From: Vitis vinifera
Lineage: Eukaryota; Streptophyta; Magnoliopsida; Vitales; Vitaceae
Length of the DNA stretch: 64,000 nucleotides
Direction of reading: 5' to 3'
NCBI RefSeq assembly: GCF_030704535.1
Contig: NC_081812.1
Location: 17,245,501 to 17,309,500 of the forward strand
The notes below the pieces were generated by a model that ran no database searches, was not told the DNA's origin, and saw only the letters and a program-made list of their open reading frames with translations. Position numbers and translations under genes: made by a program. Positions 46,962 through 58,804 of the stretch are shown piece after piece (the stretch's first letter is position 1; each line of letters opens with the position of its first letter).

Positions 46962-46984
46962 CGCAGCTCAAGTGTACACTAAGA

Positions 46985-47241
46985 GGCCTTACTGTTGTTG
47001 AGAAACCAGGATTCTCTGTGATCAAAGGGCGAACCGAGAATCGAATCGGAAGTGGAATACAGTGAATTGGGGTTTCGTCTTTCTTACCCTACCCTCTCCC
47101 CCCTTCTCCCTTATCTCGCTCTCCCCACCTCTTAACTTTCTCTCTCTATAAAGAGGGAGGATTTTCAACCCAAAAACGGAAAAACAAAATAGAGTAATGT
47201 TTTACTTATAGTTTTTTTATTTTATTTTTATATATATTTAT

Positions 47242-47276
<35 letters not shown>

Positions 47277-48029
47277 TATAGGTATATAAATCAGCACCAA
47301 ATAGGAGTGAAAAGGGTCTTTTCTTCAATCTCTCTAGAATTTCTCTGCACAAGCCTCTCTGAGATTGCTGCTTTTGAGGGTCTTCGCCGCTTTCGGATGC
47401 GGCACTGCTTTTCTCGGTGCAGATTGGTGGCGCATTAAAGTGGAGGCTTTGAGGCTAGGCTCAAGTGTTGACAGGAATAGATATACTTAGCTGGAGATTT
47501 CCGCAATTATTTCTTGCATTTAAGTCTTTCCGCTGCCATATCTCGGAATGGAGAATTCTTAAACCTCTGATTCAACTGTACCCTCTTCTTGCTTTCTCTC
47601 TATAGTCAACACAGGATCATTCATATTTACACAAAGCCTTGTTTCTGGTTCCGAAAGCAAGGAAAATCAACTGAAGCAAAGGACGATTTTCAAATTTGCA
47701 CGCATTCGTCTATTGACGAGTCTCTGATTTCTTCAATCTGCTAGCGAAAGAGACATCTCAAACAAGGTATTTTACTTAGTCTGGTTCATGAAAAGCATGT
47801 TGATTTGGTTTTTGGGTTATTTCTTCCTTCTGCCCTTTTCTTTTTCTTTTCTGTTTTTTTGGGGTAGGATTTTAATTTCTATGAGAATTTTTTTGGCTTT
47901 GGGATCTGGGGCCTTATTGGCTTTCGTTTTCTTGGAAGGGTTTGATTATATATTTTGTCTCATTTAGTGTCTTTTTTATGTTTCAGATCTCGTGGGATTT
48001 GGACGTAGTCTTGACGGGAAACGAAGACA
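46985..48029 (+). other. 5' leader of the auxin carrier mRNA, with an intron and short upstream ORFs
   Basis: An inferred leader of roughly 0.8 kb: CT-rich at 47080-47150, with a (TA)n run at 47245-47274. A GT-AG intron (47767-47986: AACAAG|GTATTT ... TTTCAG|ATCTCG) lies just before the start codon, leaving 43 nt of leader in the coding exon. Two short upstream ORFs are visible: 47397-47438 (13 codons) and a 4-codon one at about 47547. The true start site is unknown; a later start near 47175 would still keep both ORFs. Confidence 0.55.
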
Positions 48030-51000
48030 ATGTTGCCTCAGAAGCAAGCAGAAGAAGCAATTGTCTCGAACATCAGCGAGGCAGACCATGAGGGGAAGGA
48101 GGATAAGGAAGAAGATGAGTCGTTTTTTAGCATCAAGAACGCCCTCTGGCACGGTGGCTCCGCTTGGGATGCCTGGTTCAGTTGCGCCTCGAATCAAGTA
48201 AAGCCAGACACTGGGAAAAAGAGAGATGGTGCTTCTTCTTTTTTCCGTTGGAATTTCAAGCACAAGAAAATAACATTTTTTGGTTATGCTGATCGCAGGT
48301 GGCACAAGTTCTGTTGACACTGCCCTACTCCTTCTCTCAGCTGGGCATGCTATCAGGGATCATATTCCAGATATTCTATGGCCTCGTGGGAAGCTGGACA
48401 GCCTACCTCATCAGTGTTCTCTACATAGAGTATCGAAGTCGGAAGGAGAAAGAGAATGTTAGCTTCAAGAACCATGTCATACAGGTTAGTTTGCTTCAGG
48501 CCAAAGCAAAACAAAACGCTAGCAAATATCTCCACTTGCTACAATCCAAACCAGTTACCAATCTCCATTTTACCAAAAAGGAAAATTCCTTGTTTTTGAA
48601 TTCCAGTGGTTTGAAGTGCTTGATGGGTTATTGGGTCCTTACTGGAAAGCAGTGGGTCTGGCCTTCAACTGTACTTTCCTCCTCTTTGGATCTGTCATTC
48701 AGCTGATAGCGTGTGCAAGGTAAGATCTTTCTTCAGTTCCTCAGCTGATATTGGAAAAATCTAATCTTGGATCTGTTTGCTTTAACTGTTTTGGTTGGTT
48801 CTTGATGAGAACAGTAACATATACTATATCAATGACAAATTGGATAAGAGGACATGGACTTACATATTTGGAGCTTGCTGTGCTACTACTGTGTTCATAC
48901 CCTCCTTTCACAACTACCGTATTTGGTCTTTTCTGGGTCTTGGCATGACCACCTACACAGCATGGTACTTGGCCATCGCAGCTCTAATTCACGGACAGGT
49001 ATTACTCATCAACCATCATCATCTTTCTAGGGTTTATTTCTCTGAATCAGTGTTTGAGGTTATGGTGCTGATTTTCTATATTGCAGTGAGTAAAGTTTTG
49101 TGCGGGTGTTTTTTTTTTTTTGTTTTTTTTATAGTCTGAAGGAGTGGCACACTCAGCTCCAACAAAGCTAGTGCTGTATTTTACTGGCGCCACCAACATC
49201 CTCTACACCTTTGGTGGACATGCTGTTACTGTGTAAGCTTTTTGCCACCATATTATCTTCTTCTTCTTCACTTCTTTCTACATGGCTTCTGTTTGCAGCT
49301 TTTGCCGGTCATCTCGGACTTCGAGACTACAGACAAAATCATGCAAACTACTTTTGCTTGCTTAGGGAAACAACATTACTCCCTTTATTTTCCCTTCATT
49401 TTCTCTTGGAGGAAAAAAAACAGTAAAAGAGAAGAAAAAAAATTTCTATTTTTTGCTGCGTGATTTTCTTGACTTCAGATTGATTATGATGCTGAGGGAT
49501 CTTGTCTCCATTTTCTTTTCATCTAAATCATTTCCGTGGCCTGGGGCAAGAACTCGAGGATCCAATGCTCATGGGCATTTTGGCCATTTCGTTGTAAACT
49601 TCCTTGCTTACTTATTGGCCTGGTTACACCGCTTCTGTAGACATAAATTCATTGGTAGTTCGAAAGAATGAAGAGAACTAGTGTAATAAATTCATTTCTA
49701 GTCTTGAGTTTCGGATAAGAAAAATGGGTTCTGATCCGTGAAGGGTGACGGAATATGTTTCAGGGAAATCATGCACGCCATGTGGAAACCCCAGAAATTC
49801 AAGTACATATACTTAATGGCCACACTCTACGTTTTCACTCTAACACTTCCCTCAGCTTCCGCCGTCTACTGGGCTTTTGGGGACCAGCTTCTCAATCACT
49901 CTAACGCCTTCTCCCTCCTTCCCAAGACCCGCTGGCGCGATGCGGCTGTTATCCTAATGCTCATTCACCAGGTTTGTAAATTAATTCACTCAAGTGCATT
50001 CAAATTATTTTGAATTATTGGTAGACGTAATGACTGACTTGGCCTCAAGATAGTGAAACTTTTACTGATAAAAATGCATGGGTGTTGTAGTTTATTACAT
50101 TTGGGTTCGCATGTACGCCACTGTACTTCGTGTGGGAGAAGGTGATAGGGATGCATGACACAAGGAGCATCTGTTTAAGGGCACTGGCCAGACTCCCAGT
50201 TGTTATCCCGATATGGTTCTTGGCCATAATCTTCCCCTTCTTTGGCCCTATTAACTCTGCCGTCGGGGCCCTTTTGGTTAGCTTCACTGTCTACATCATC
50301 CCATCTCTGGCTCATATGCTCACTTACAGAAAGGCCTCTGCCCGTCAGGTATACATGCGTGTGGTGTTTTTTTTCTTTTAAGAATTAGAAGTTCGATTAA
50401 AATTTAGTAGAGAAGGGGGTGGGATGAATACTTAAGTTGTAATAATGTTGGCCGATAAGGGGTATTTTGATGAATGAAAAATGAGTGGGCAGGCCCTGTT
50501 TTGGAGGGGGTGGAATCCCATATTCGAGGGGGTGTGGAGTGGGCACGAGAGTGGGGGGAGTGGGGGGGGTGCAAGTGTACAAATAGCATTTAAGGGTGGG
50601 ATTTGGAAATATTACGAGATGGGATAGGATAGGTGGCATGTCCTTTTCATTCAGTTATATGCTACAGTTGGATTGTTGTACTCTGTCTTCCATGAGCTGG
50701 CGAGTTGACTCACTCCCGCTCACTTGCTTCCCAACTATGCCTTGCGTTTCACCCATTAGTAATCCACATCACCATTATAGGCTTTCAGTTGGTTCACCCG
50801 TCAATTCCCTTGTATGTACTTATATACACATATTTTATAATTCACATGATGCATTAAATCATTCAGCAATTTATTATTTTTCCCAATTTTTTTTGTCATG
50901 TTGCAGAATGCTGCGGAGAAGCCCCCTTTCTTCCTTCCAAGCTGGACGGCAATGTATGTGGTCAACACCTTTGTGGTGGTGTGGGTGCTAGTGGTTGGGT

Positions 51001-51128
51001 TTGGGTTCGGTGGTTGGGCCAGCATGACCAACTTCGTCAGGCAAGTTGACACATTTGGACTCTTCGCCAAGTGCTATCAGTGCAAGCCTCCCACGCCTCA
51101 GCATCCTTCTGCTCCCCCGCATCACTGA
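48030..51128 (+). CDS. LAX: AUX1/LAX auxin influx carrier
   Basis: CDS join(48030..48197, 48299..48484, 48607..48719, 48815..48998, 49135..49232, 49764..49971, 50091..50348, 50907..51128), 1437 nt, 478 codons before the stop; all junctions are GT-AG and phases agree. The product is a plasma-membrane proton symporter of the amino acid/auxin permease family that takes up indole-3-acetic acid. A short acidic N-terminus (MLPQKQAEEAIV) is followed by WHGGSAWDAWFSCASNQ (residues 40-56), then the near-invariant core: QVLLTLPYSFSQLGM, ASNIYYIND, FIPSFHNYRIWSFLG, FTGATNILYTFGGHAV, MHAMWKPQKFKYIY, FGFACTPLYFVWEK, FFGPINSAVGALLVSF and FGLFAKCYQC near the C-terminus. Length is normal for the family. The KQAEE start and LWHGGSAWDAW favour the AUX1/LAX1 side over LAX2/LAX3; the exact orthologue is not certain. 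No damage seen. Confidence 0.96.
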
Positions 51129-54100
51129 GCTCACTCAGAGTTTAACTCACACCGAGTTACTAAACCAGACACCCTTCCTCTTCCTCCATATTTTGTATCA
51201 TACATGGGGAGGTTGCAATACTCTCCCCTACAATGTGATGTGATGTTTGCTGGATTTTCCCCTTTTTTTGATTTTCTATTTTTTTTCTTTAATTTATTAG
51301 ATAAAATAGTGTGTTGAATTGTGATGATTCCATTGCTCTCAAAGCATTGGCTAATTAAAATCAAATATATCTTTAGTTTTTGGTGCCTTTCTCTTTCTCT
51401 CTCTCTTTTTGTTGGGATATTATAAAAATTGGGTTGTTTTTCCTCCCTGGCAGTGTCATTATTACTAGCATGTTTCCAAAGTATGTTATTAAAATGGGCC
51501 TCTGTTGTATTTAAATTCAACGTGGCTTGATCTAGAAGGCAGATGCGGACATCTCTCACTCTCCCTTTTGACCCAAGATTCTAATTGAGAGAGTGGGGGG
51601 TGGACCCATGGGTCCGTTCACATGGGTTGCACGTTGCTTCACCTGTGTGTCACGTGCCACACTTTCCTCAATATTCTCCTTAAAACCACATGTGAACCCA
51701 ATGCATGAACCTCCCCCATGGTTTTATTTTTATGCCATTCCAACCAGTTTTCTATTTAATGTTAGTGTATCTATGACCTTTGACCATCATTTCCTAGATT
51801 AGATATTTCTCTTTTCTCTTTTTCTCTTTTAGAAAAAATCTAATTTAAACTTTCACATGACCCCCGATGGTTAGGTCTTAGTCATGTTGTTTCTTTTACA
51901 TTAATAAAGGAAAAAGTGTGTTAGTGTCTCCTTTGGTAGTGCTTCCAATCAAACTAACTTGGACCCGTTTTAGGCTCCTTTTTTGGTTTAGTAGAATAAT
52001 TGGACCCTAAAGGAAAATGGAACAACCCCGCTTGCTTCACTCAAAGACCTCATCACTCTCCAAAAGTGAATAAGTTATTAAAAGAATTCCCCAACATGGC
52101 CCATATGACAACTGGGACAACATTGTGCCGTAATAGTTGAATGATGTATAGCCTATATAAATTTAATGAGCTCCATAACATGTCAGAAGGCTCATAGCAT
52201 ATTAAGTTTTGTTCAGGTGGACTATAAATAGCTCATTTTGTACTCCTATCCTTCATGCGATTGTGAGAATTTTAGCCCAAAGATATAAATTAATGAAGAG
52301 GCTATGAGCATATCATGTTACAAGGGGTCAGAGAAAGTCCTTCATTTTCAAAATTCGGAAAAAGAAAGCGAAAAAAATGAAGCTTGTGTAAAGGCGGGTT
52401 ATGGATTTTGGGAGAGCAGGCAGGAGCATGTGAGAAGCGGATTTTAAAGTAATGAGTAGATCTAAATCTTGTACCAATAACTTTGGACCTTGGGGGGTGT
52501 TTGTGAACTTGAATGGGAGAATCTAAGATGAGGTAAACCTTTACGTATCCATTATTGACAGTCACGTGCAAATAAAGAGGGCTGTGTTCCTTTTTGGGCG
52601 TAACCTTCATCTGATTGACTACTTGTGGGCTCTTGATTGGTAATCTTCCGTTGTCAAACCGGATCAGGCCCGGTAAAAGCCTCCCAATCATCCTCGCAGC
52701 CTTGGACTTCACTATTAATTAACCCGGTACACAGCATCCTAGGGTCATTCGCATGTGACCACGGGCCATATTTCAGGTGACGTTAGGCCTGTTTGGGCAG
52801 ATGACAAGTATTTACGTGTTCTTTAGTTTTTAATTTTATTCTTCAATACGAGAGAAGAAAAAGGGCGTTCAGGAGGCATTAATTTTAGAAAAACGGGTCC
52901 AATCCATTTAGACAGAAGAGGATAAAAAGAGAGGAGAGAAAAGGACAAGCCTCAACATATATATAGTTTTTCTCTTTACCATATGCTCTATGGCCCAAAG
53001 CTTGTCAATGCTTTGGACCATGGATGCAGTGGTCACTACCACGATGGTGGCATCTTCGTCATTCTCCAGTTGCTCATTGACAAAGCATTTTTGACTAAAG
53101 GAGAGGCTTTTTGTAAAGTCCAGTATGGGCTACAGATTTCAAAACCTATAGTTATTGTCGTCACCTACTCAATGCTTCCAGCTTCAATATTCATTTCCTC
53201 TTGGAGAAGCCAATTAATGTGGGTTGGTACCACAACAAAAAGGGTTGATAGTCTCATCACTTCAAGCCTGTTTGATTGCAGCTGTTCAAAGACGCAAACG
53301 TTTTAAAAGAGGTTAGAAAAGCCTTTTCGTGTCTGCAGTTACAAAAAAAATGCTATCAAACCAATTATTCGGCCACACTCCATGAGAATCAACCTCTTTT
53401 AATGATTCTCAACTACTCTTTCTTGGGCCGCTCATACAGGCCCCAGACACCTTGGGTTTTTCTATTTCATTTTTTAACCTCTTTTTCGAAATCCCTGTCG
53501 GCGAACTGTCAATTCTTGGGCCTGAATGAATGAATGTCGGGCTCGACATCTGAGAGGCCATCCACTTACAGATTTTGGGCCGGAGTGCGATCATGGGCTT
53601 AAATATATCAACCTTAGCCCAGTTTATACTTGACTGTTGCCCCCTTCCCCTTCTCTTAAATGTTGGGGAACCATTCGTGTTGGTCATAAATTGATTTTCA
53701 ATTTTAAAACTAAAAATTTAAAAGCAATTTTAAACATTGTATTTTAATTACATGCTCACTTTTTCCTTTTAAGATGTGACACCAAAATCAAACAAATAAA
53801 GGTATCAAAGCATTCTTGATTCCCAAATTCTTTGAAATAAACATTATTATGGCTGTGTTTCCAGGGGTGTAATTGGGGCCATGGACTCATTGTGGAGGTC
53901 CCAACTTTGAACAGATGGCCTGGACACTAATACTTGATTGATACAATAATGGATTTGGAATGGAATTTAAATTACATAACAACTATGATGACATAACAGT
54001 TGAATCACACTACACTTCTATACTAAGCTCTTTTTTATTTTTAACATCCAAATAACTCCTAAGAAATTAGCTTCCACAAACCAGATGCAATCCCTGCAGA

Positions 54101-54286
54101 ATCAAACCCAGGAGTTTATTTGGAGTACAAGTGGCATCAGTTATACAAATACAAATATTGTTTGAACAGACAATAGGCCACTCCTTTGCTTCACATTAGG
54201 AAGCAAGAGAGGAACATTACACTAGTTGAAGTACTTGTTACAAGCTGCCAAAAGTATTAGCATGTAAGACTATAGGTGAGTTGAAA
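51129..54286. other. Spacer between the auxin carrier and the minus-strand gene
   Basis: Bases 51129 to about 51400 are the likely 3'UTR of the auxin carrier. The rest holds no gene I can support. The frames at 52302-52712 (-) and 52983-53306 (+) have no recognisable motif. No clear transposon ends were seen. Confidence 0.5.
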
Positions 54287-57200
54287 TCAGTCCACAGGAG
54301 TTGACAACTCAAGTATAGCAGATCGCAATGCTTCTTGACCTTGTTCGATTAACCTCATCCCTTCCTGCAACAACATTGCTCCCTTGCCAGCTTTCTTGCC
54401 AACAGTTTCCAACTTGGGATTTGAAGAATTGAGGAGCTTCAGTAAATATGCTGAATCAGCCATTTCAAGGCCAACGTCAATTGTTGGTTTTATTTGTGAC
54501 AGTTCTTTTAAGCGTTTGACAAGAATGGGTTGTAGATTGGTCTTGAGATTATTGAAAATGCCCTTTGTCGCACTGCGCTCAAACAATCTCTGAGCCATGA
54601 CTAAGTCCAGCTGATCCCCATGACTAACATCTTCCCTTGGATTCCAGGAATTCTCCCGATCTGTGTAAGCAAACAAACATAATGAGAGATATTGTTCGTT
54701 TGGTTTGTGATGTATTATATATAAGCATTGTTAATGTATTAAATTAGGTTGAGAATTTTGCTTCAAAAATCAAGATTTTGGTAAAGATTTTTTTTTTTTT
54801 AAAATTAAAAAAAAAAAGCCATGAAAGCATCGAAAATCAAATCATCATTAGTGAAGGTGAACAGTCAGAACCAAAATGAGAACAAAAAGGCATAATATAC
54901 CATATTCCCTGGGATTCACAGGAAACTAGGAAAGTAGGGCATGATATAGTCAAGCCATTAGGATAAGTACAGAATAGGAGTTCTCAACCTAGTGACTGGA
55001 CAGACAGTCCAAGTCCCTACAAATCCTGATCCTGAGATAGATGCTTATAATGTCCAAGTGACATACCACAATATATGAGAAAAGGCATCCAGGTCAAGTA
55101 AAATAATATAAGATTATTTTATATTTAGTATATTTTTGCTACAATTGATAGACCCATGATTTTTACATCTATAAGGATTGAGCAAATATATGTAAGTGAT
55201 TTTCCTCACATATTTGATGTTCTATATATGATTGGCTTTACTTTGAATTATCAAGGCTCATATGATTTCTATGGTTAATATAAAGCCTAAAATAGAATTC
55301 CAATAATAAAAAACTTTGATAATTCATTTGATTTAATCGATCTAAGATGGGGCTCAAGGTAATTAATTTAAGGTACTCTCTTTAGATATAAAAATTGTGA
55401 GTACAACATATTCACTCTTTCTAGGTAATCTTGTGAATCAAGAATACAAACCTCTCAAGTGTTATTAGAGCATAAATAAATTAAAAATAATCATAGTTTG
55501 CTTCAATTCCTGTCTTTGCTCTTGATTTTATGGAACTTAAAGAAGCAAAAAATAAATCTACTTTAAGTTTGTGAAAAAGTTTATCTTAATCAAGAAAGAT
55601 TGTATAAAGATTTTTTTTTTTTAAAAAAAAAAGTCTGAATCTTTGTCCTTAAATGAAAATGTCATCAATAAGTAATTGAAAATTTTAATAAAGTGAAACA
55701 TGTTCTTAAAATCGCCTTTTCAGAAAAAGAATTTCATTGTAATGAGAGGACGTCAGACTCGATTGTATTCACTAGTTCTTTGGTTGAATTTGGATAGGAC
55801 CCATGAATGAAGTTGAATAAAATGACCATGGATTTGAATTTGAAAATATTCATATTACATATGATGATTTGTATGGATACAATCTAAAAATCAAAAACAA
55901 GGTTGAGAATGTTAAGATAAGTAGAAGAGAACTCGAAACTAAAGAACAAAATGAAATTTTAAAATTTGAAAATGTTGATTTGTTGAAATTGAAATTCTTG
56001 AGAATCCGGAAAAATTGACATGCTAAATCAATTAAAGTTACTTGAACTTGAATATAAAAAGTGTGCTCGGAAAAGAAGACACTCATGTACTTAGTTGTTG
56101 AATAATTTGATAAATTTAGGTAAGTTTTCTAGTGATAAGAGATATCTAGGATTCATCGATTAGTCTATTACTCCTAATCCTCATTATGGAAATTAAGGAT
56201 AAGTCTATTACTCCTAATGGTGGAAAAACTAACTTTATTAAAGCTAAAAAGATAACTCATATTGTCCAAACACTTATTATGGTCATGTACACATGTTCAT
56301 TTTGTCATATGAATGACCACACTAGTAGTAGGGTATCACATTAGGAAGTTTGAAGTGTTTCATAGACAAAATAACAAGCTTATAATTAAGTTTAAAAGTA
56401 TTAATAGATAAAATTTTATTTAATAGGAAAAGAAAGAATACCCGGTGGGTGTTTAATAGGAAAAGAAACCCTCACCCAAGTCCAACCTACGAGGAATATT
56501 TAAAATTCTCATATTGGTTCTTCAACTTCATTTTCTGGAGTACTATCTAAGACTAGACAAATTTGGATTAATAAAGATGACTTAGACTGTGTTTGGGAGT
56601 GATTATAGAAAGCGTTTTTTAGCGTTTCTAACACTTTGATAAAAATTTTCAAGTATTAAAAATACTAAAAGTGTTTCTTAGAATCACTACCAAATGAGTT
56701 CTTAGATACTTCAAAGTAAAGACCTAATTACACTCATTGAAATTCTTATAGGATTTTATCTCCTAGTAAATCTTTGAAAACTCCCACTTATGAGTAGCAG
56801 GAGAATATCTTGATTATGTGGAAGATAGAGTTGTTCCTTGGGGTATATCATTCACATCTACAGAGGTTGAAACAATATTTATAAGTAATTTTTTTTCTAT
56901 ATATTCCATGTTCTATATAAGATTGAATTTATTTTAAATTATCAAGCCTCTATAATCTCTCCGAAGGCTAATCTAAAATCTAGAATTAATCCCAATAATA
57001 AAAAAAGTATGAAATGACCTAAACATTATAAATTTAAGGTCTGGTGGCCATGCCTATCCAGACCTTCCCATAAATCTACATCAAATGCAAACCTAATAAA
57101 ATATGAAAGCAAGCTTTCGGACCAGATGAAACCCTTGGCTTCGAAGATCTCATCAGATCCACCTTTGTGGTTTTGAACTGACATGATAATTAAAGGCTTC

Positions 57201-57841
57201 TGAGGCTAGAAACCCATGTTCTGGTCCCAAAATGTCTTTAAATAACGGACTATTATGGCTTAATTTCCCGGAAAGAATAAAATGCATAATTTTAGCAGCA
57301 GTTACTGATAAACTAAAGAAGAGGGCCATAGATGAGTGAGAGAGAAATGAAACTCACTAGCTGAAGAGGGCACCGACGCTGATGGCCCGAAGGCAGTTGA
57401 ATTCATAGAATCCTGAGAGGAAAGAACAGATGACGGCGAGATAGATGAAGTCGATGAAGGGCAAGATTGGTAAAACTTGCCGGAGTTGGCGGGAGGTGTT
57501 GAGAATCCGGGAGGGCCTGAAATGTCTTGTGCTCCTTTTTTTGGGCTGGATGGAGCGGAGAGTGAAGAGAATGAATCCGTCTTTAAAGTGGCAGATGCAG
57601 AGAGGTGGGCACGGTAGGAACCGTCCACGCTTTTAAATTTCTTGGGGTCATGACCATCACCCTCGTCCGGAGAATATGCATCCTTGGGCAGTCCAGAACT
57701 ATAAGCCGGTGCCGAATCAGTGGCAGATGCAGCATAGGTAGCAAAATCATTTCGAAAAGCATACTGTTTAGATGAATCATTGTAGGGCACCGGCGCTATT
57801 TTCCTCTTTCTCTGTTCTTTATCATCCCTCAACTCTCCCAT
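54287..57841 (-). CDS. Unrecognised Ser-rich protein with a helical C-terminal region, two exons
   Basis: CDS complement(join(54287..54660, 57358..57841)), 858 nt, 285 codons before the stop. The donor (GCTA|GTGAGT) and acceptor (TTACACAG|ATCGG) are consensus and the phase agrees. I do not recognise the family. Residues 1-20 are basic (MGELRDDKEQRKRKIAPVPY, a possible nuclear signal); about 40-160 are low-complexity and rich in Ser, Pro and Ala with a KKFKSVDGSYRAHLSAS segment; from about 165 the second exon gives a charged, helix-forming domain (GDQLDLVMAQRLFERSATKG, LKTNLQPILVKRLKEL, then EGMRLIEQGQEALRSAILEL). There is no signal peptide or membrane helix. It is probably a nuclear or cytosolic regulatory protein, but this is only inferred from composition. 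The 2.7 kb intron carries retroelement debris. Confidence 0.75.
55880..56345 (+). mobile_element. Decayed copia-type gag inside the intron of the minus-strand gene
   Basis: The + strand reads, with stops and shifts, as the C-terminal part of a copia gag: an E/K-rich stretch (ELETKEQNEILKFENVDLL), then KFSSDKRYLGFID (gag pattern K.S.DK.GLGY.D) at about 56130, and a degenerate zinc knuckle CSFCHMNDHTSSR at 56294-56332, in which the final Cys is lost. It lies opposite to the transcription of the host gene. Confidence 0.55.
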
Positions 57842-58804
57842 CTTCCGTCCAGGATGAGCAATTCAGGCTAGTCAAGTACTCCTCTGCATTTATTCAATTT
57901 TTTTAACCTTTTTTTTTTTTTTTTTTTTGCCGACTTGTGAACATTGACCAGTCTATCACTGAATGTAAATTTTCACAAAATTTAATCAGTAATATGATTT
58001 CTCCTCTCAGCCTTATGGGAAAGTAGCGGATATATGAGAGAAGAGAAACCTCCTAATTAAAACCCAATCACAAATCATTTGTCATTTTTGTCATTATTGT
58101 CTCAAGTTTCTGACTTCTAATTTGGTCATGAACACAATTTCCTTATTTTAACATTTGTAACAAAGGAGCCACTGGCATGGAAAAGGAATCCAATCAATCA
58201 GTCTATTAGCCATTCCTGGGTCCCACATTGAGGTAGCCACGAGTTCCGCCCGCCTTATGAAAAGGCGTGTATCTCAGTAAGTTTACTTGAGTGGTATACA
58301 AGTGCTGGCTCGGCCAACCACAGTGGTCTTGCCCATCTCTAGGAAATATAGCTTCATGCTCCTAAGCTTTTAAGTCGACTTTAATAATCGCACTGACAAT
58401 GAACGTGCCAGCCCTTGATTCAGGGTCACAAGCACACCGTCCAGAAGGCTGCATTTCATTGACTTCTTTTTTGTTTTTGTTTTTTATCACACATGCCCAT
58501 CACTTAGCTCTGCTCCATAGTTGCATTTTACATATTCTTTACTGTAAAATTTGGTCTGGCTTCTTTTTCAATTTTTAGGGTTCTTCAAGTTGATTCACAA
58601 AGCAATTCTTGGTCTTCTAAACTTTATCTTTCTCCAAAACAAGAGATAAATCAGGTACAGATCCTTGATCAAAAGCTATTTGAAGTTCCTTTTTTGTTTC
58701 TTCTTTTCTTTATCTTCCAAAGATCCTTTTCATTGCCGACATTCAAGGAGAAGAGATCAAAATTGAAATGACCCAAATCCTCTTCCTTTTCCCTTACAAC
58801 ATTT
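57842..58804. other. Divergent spacer between the minus-strand gene and the DUF247 gene
   Basis: About 960 bp separate the two head-to-head genes and must hold both promoters. A T-run occurs at 57910-57928. A CAG|GTACAG at about 58654 could be a 5'UTR splice donor for the DUF247 gene, but no acceptor is certain. No other structure is seen. Confidence 0.45.

Noticed and set aside
52302..52712. 136-codon minus-strand frame between the auxin carrier and the next gene
   Set aside because: Mixed low-information sequence with no recognisable domain or splice signal at a sensible position; kept as spacer.
57115..57135. Resemblance to miR166 (TTCGGACCAG...)
   Set aside because: Only about nine bases match and no foldback arm with a complementary star sequence is nearby; it is inside the intron of the minus-strand gene.
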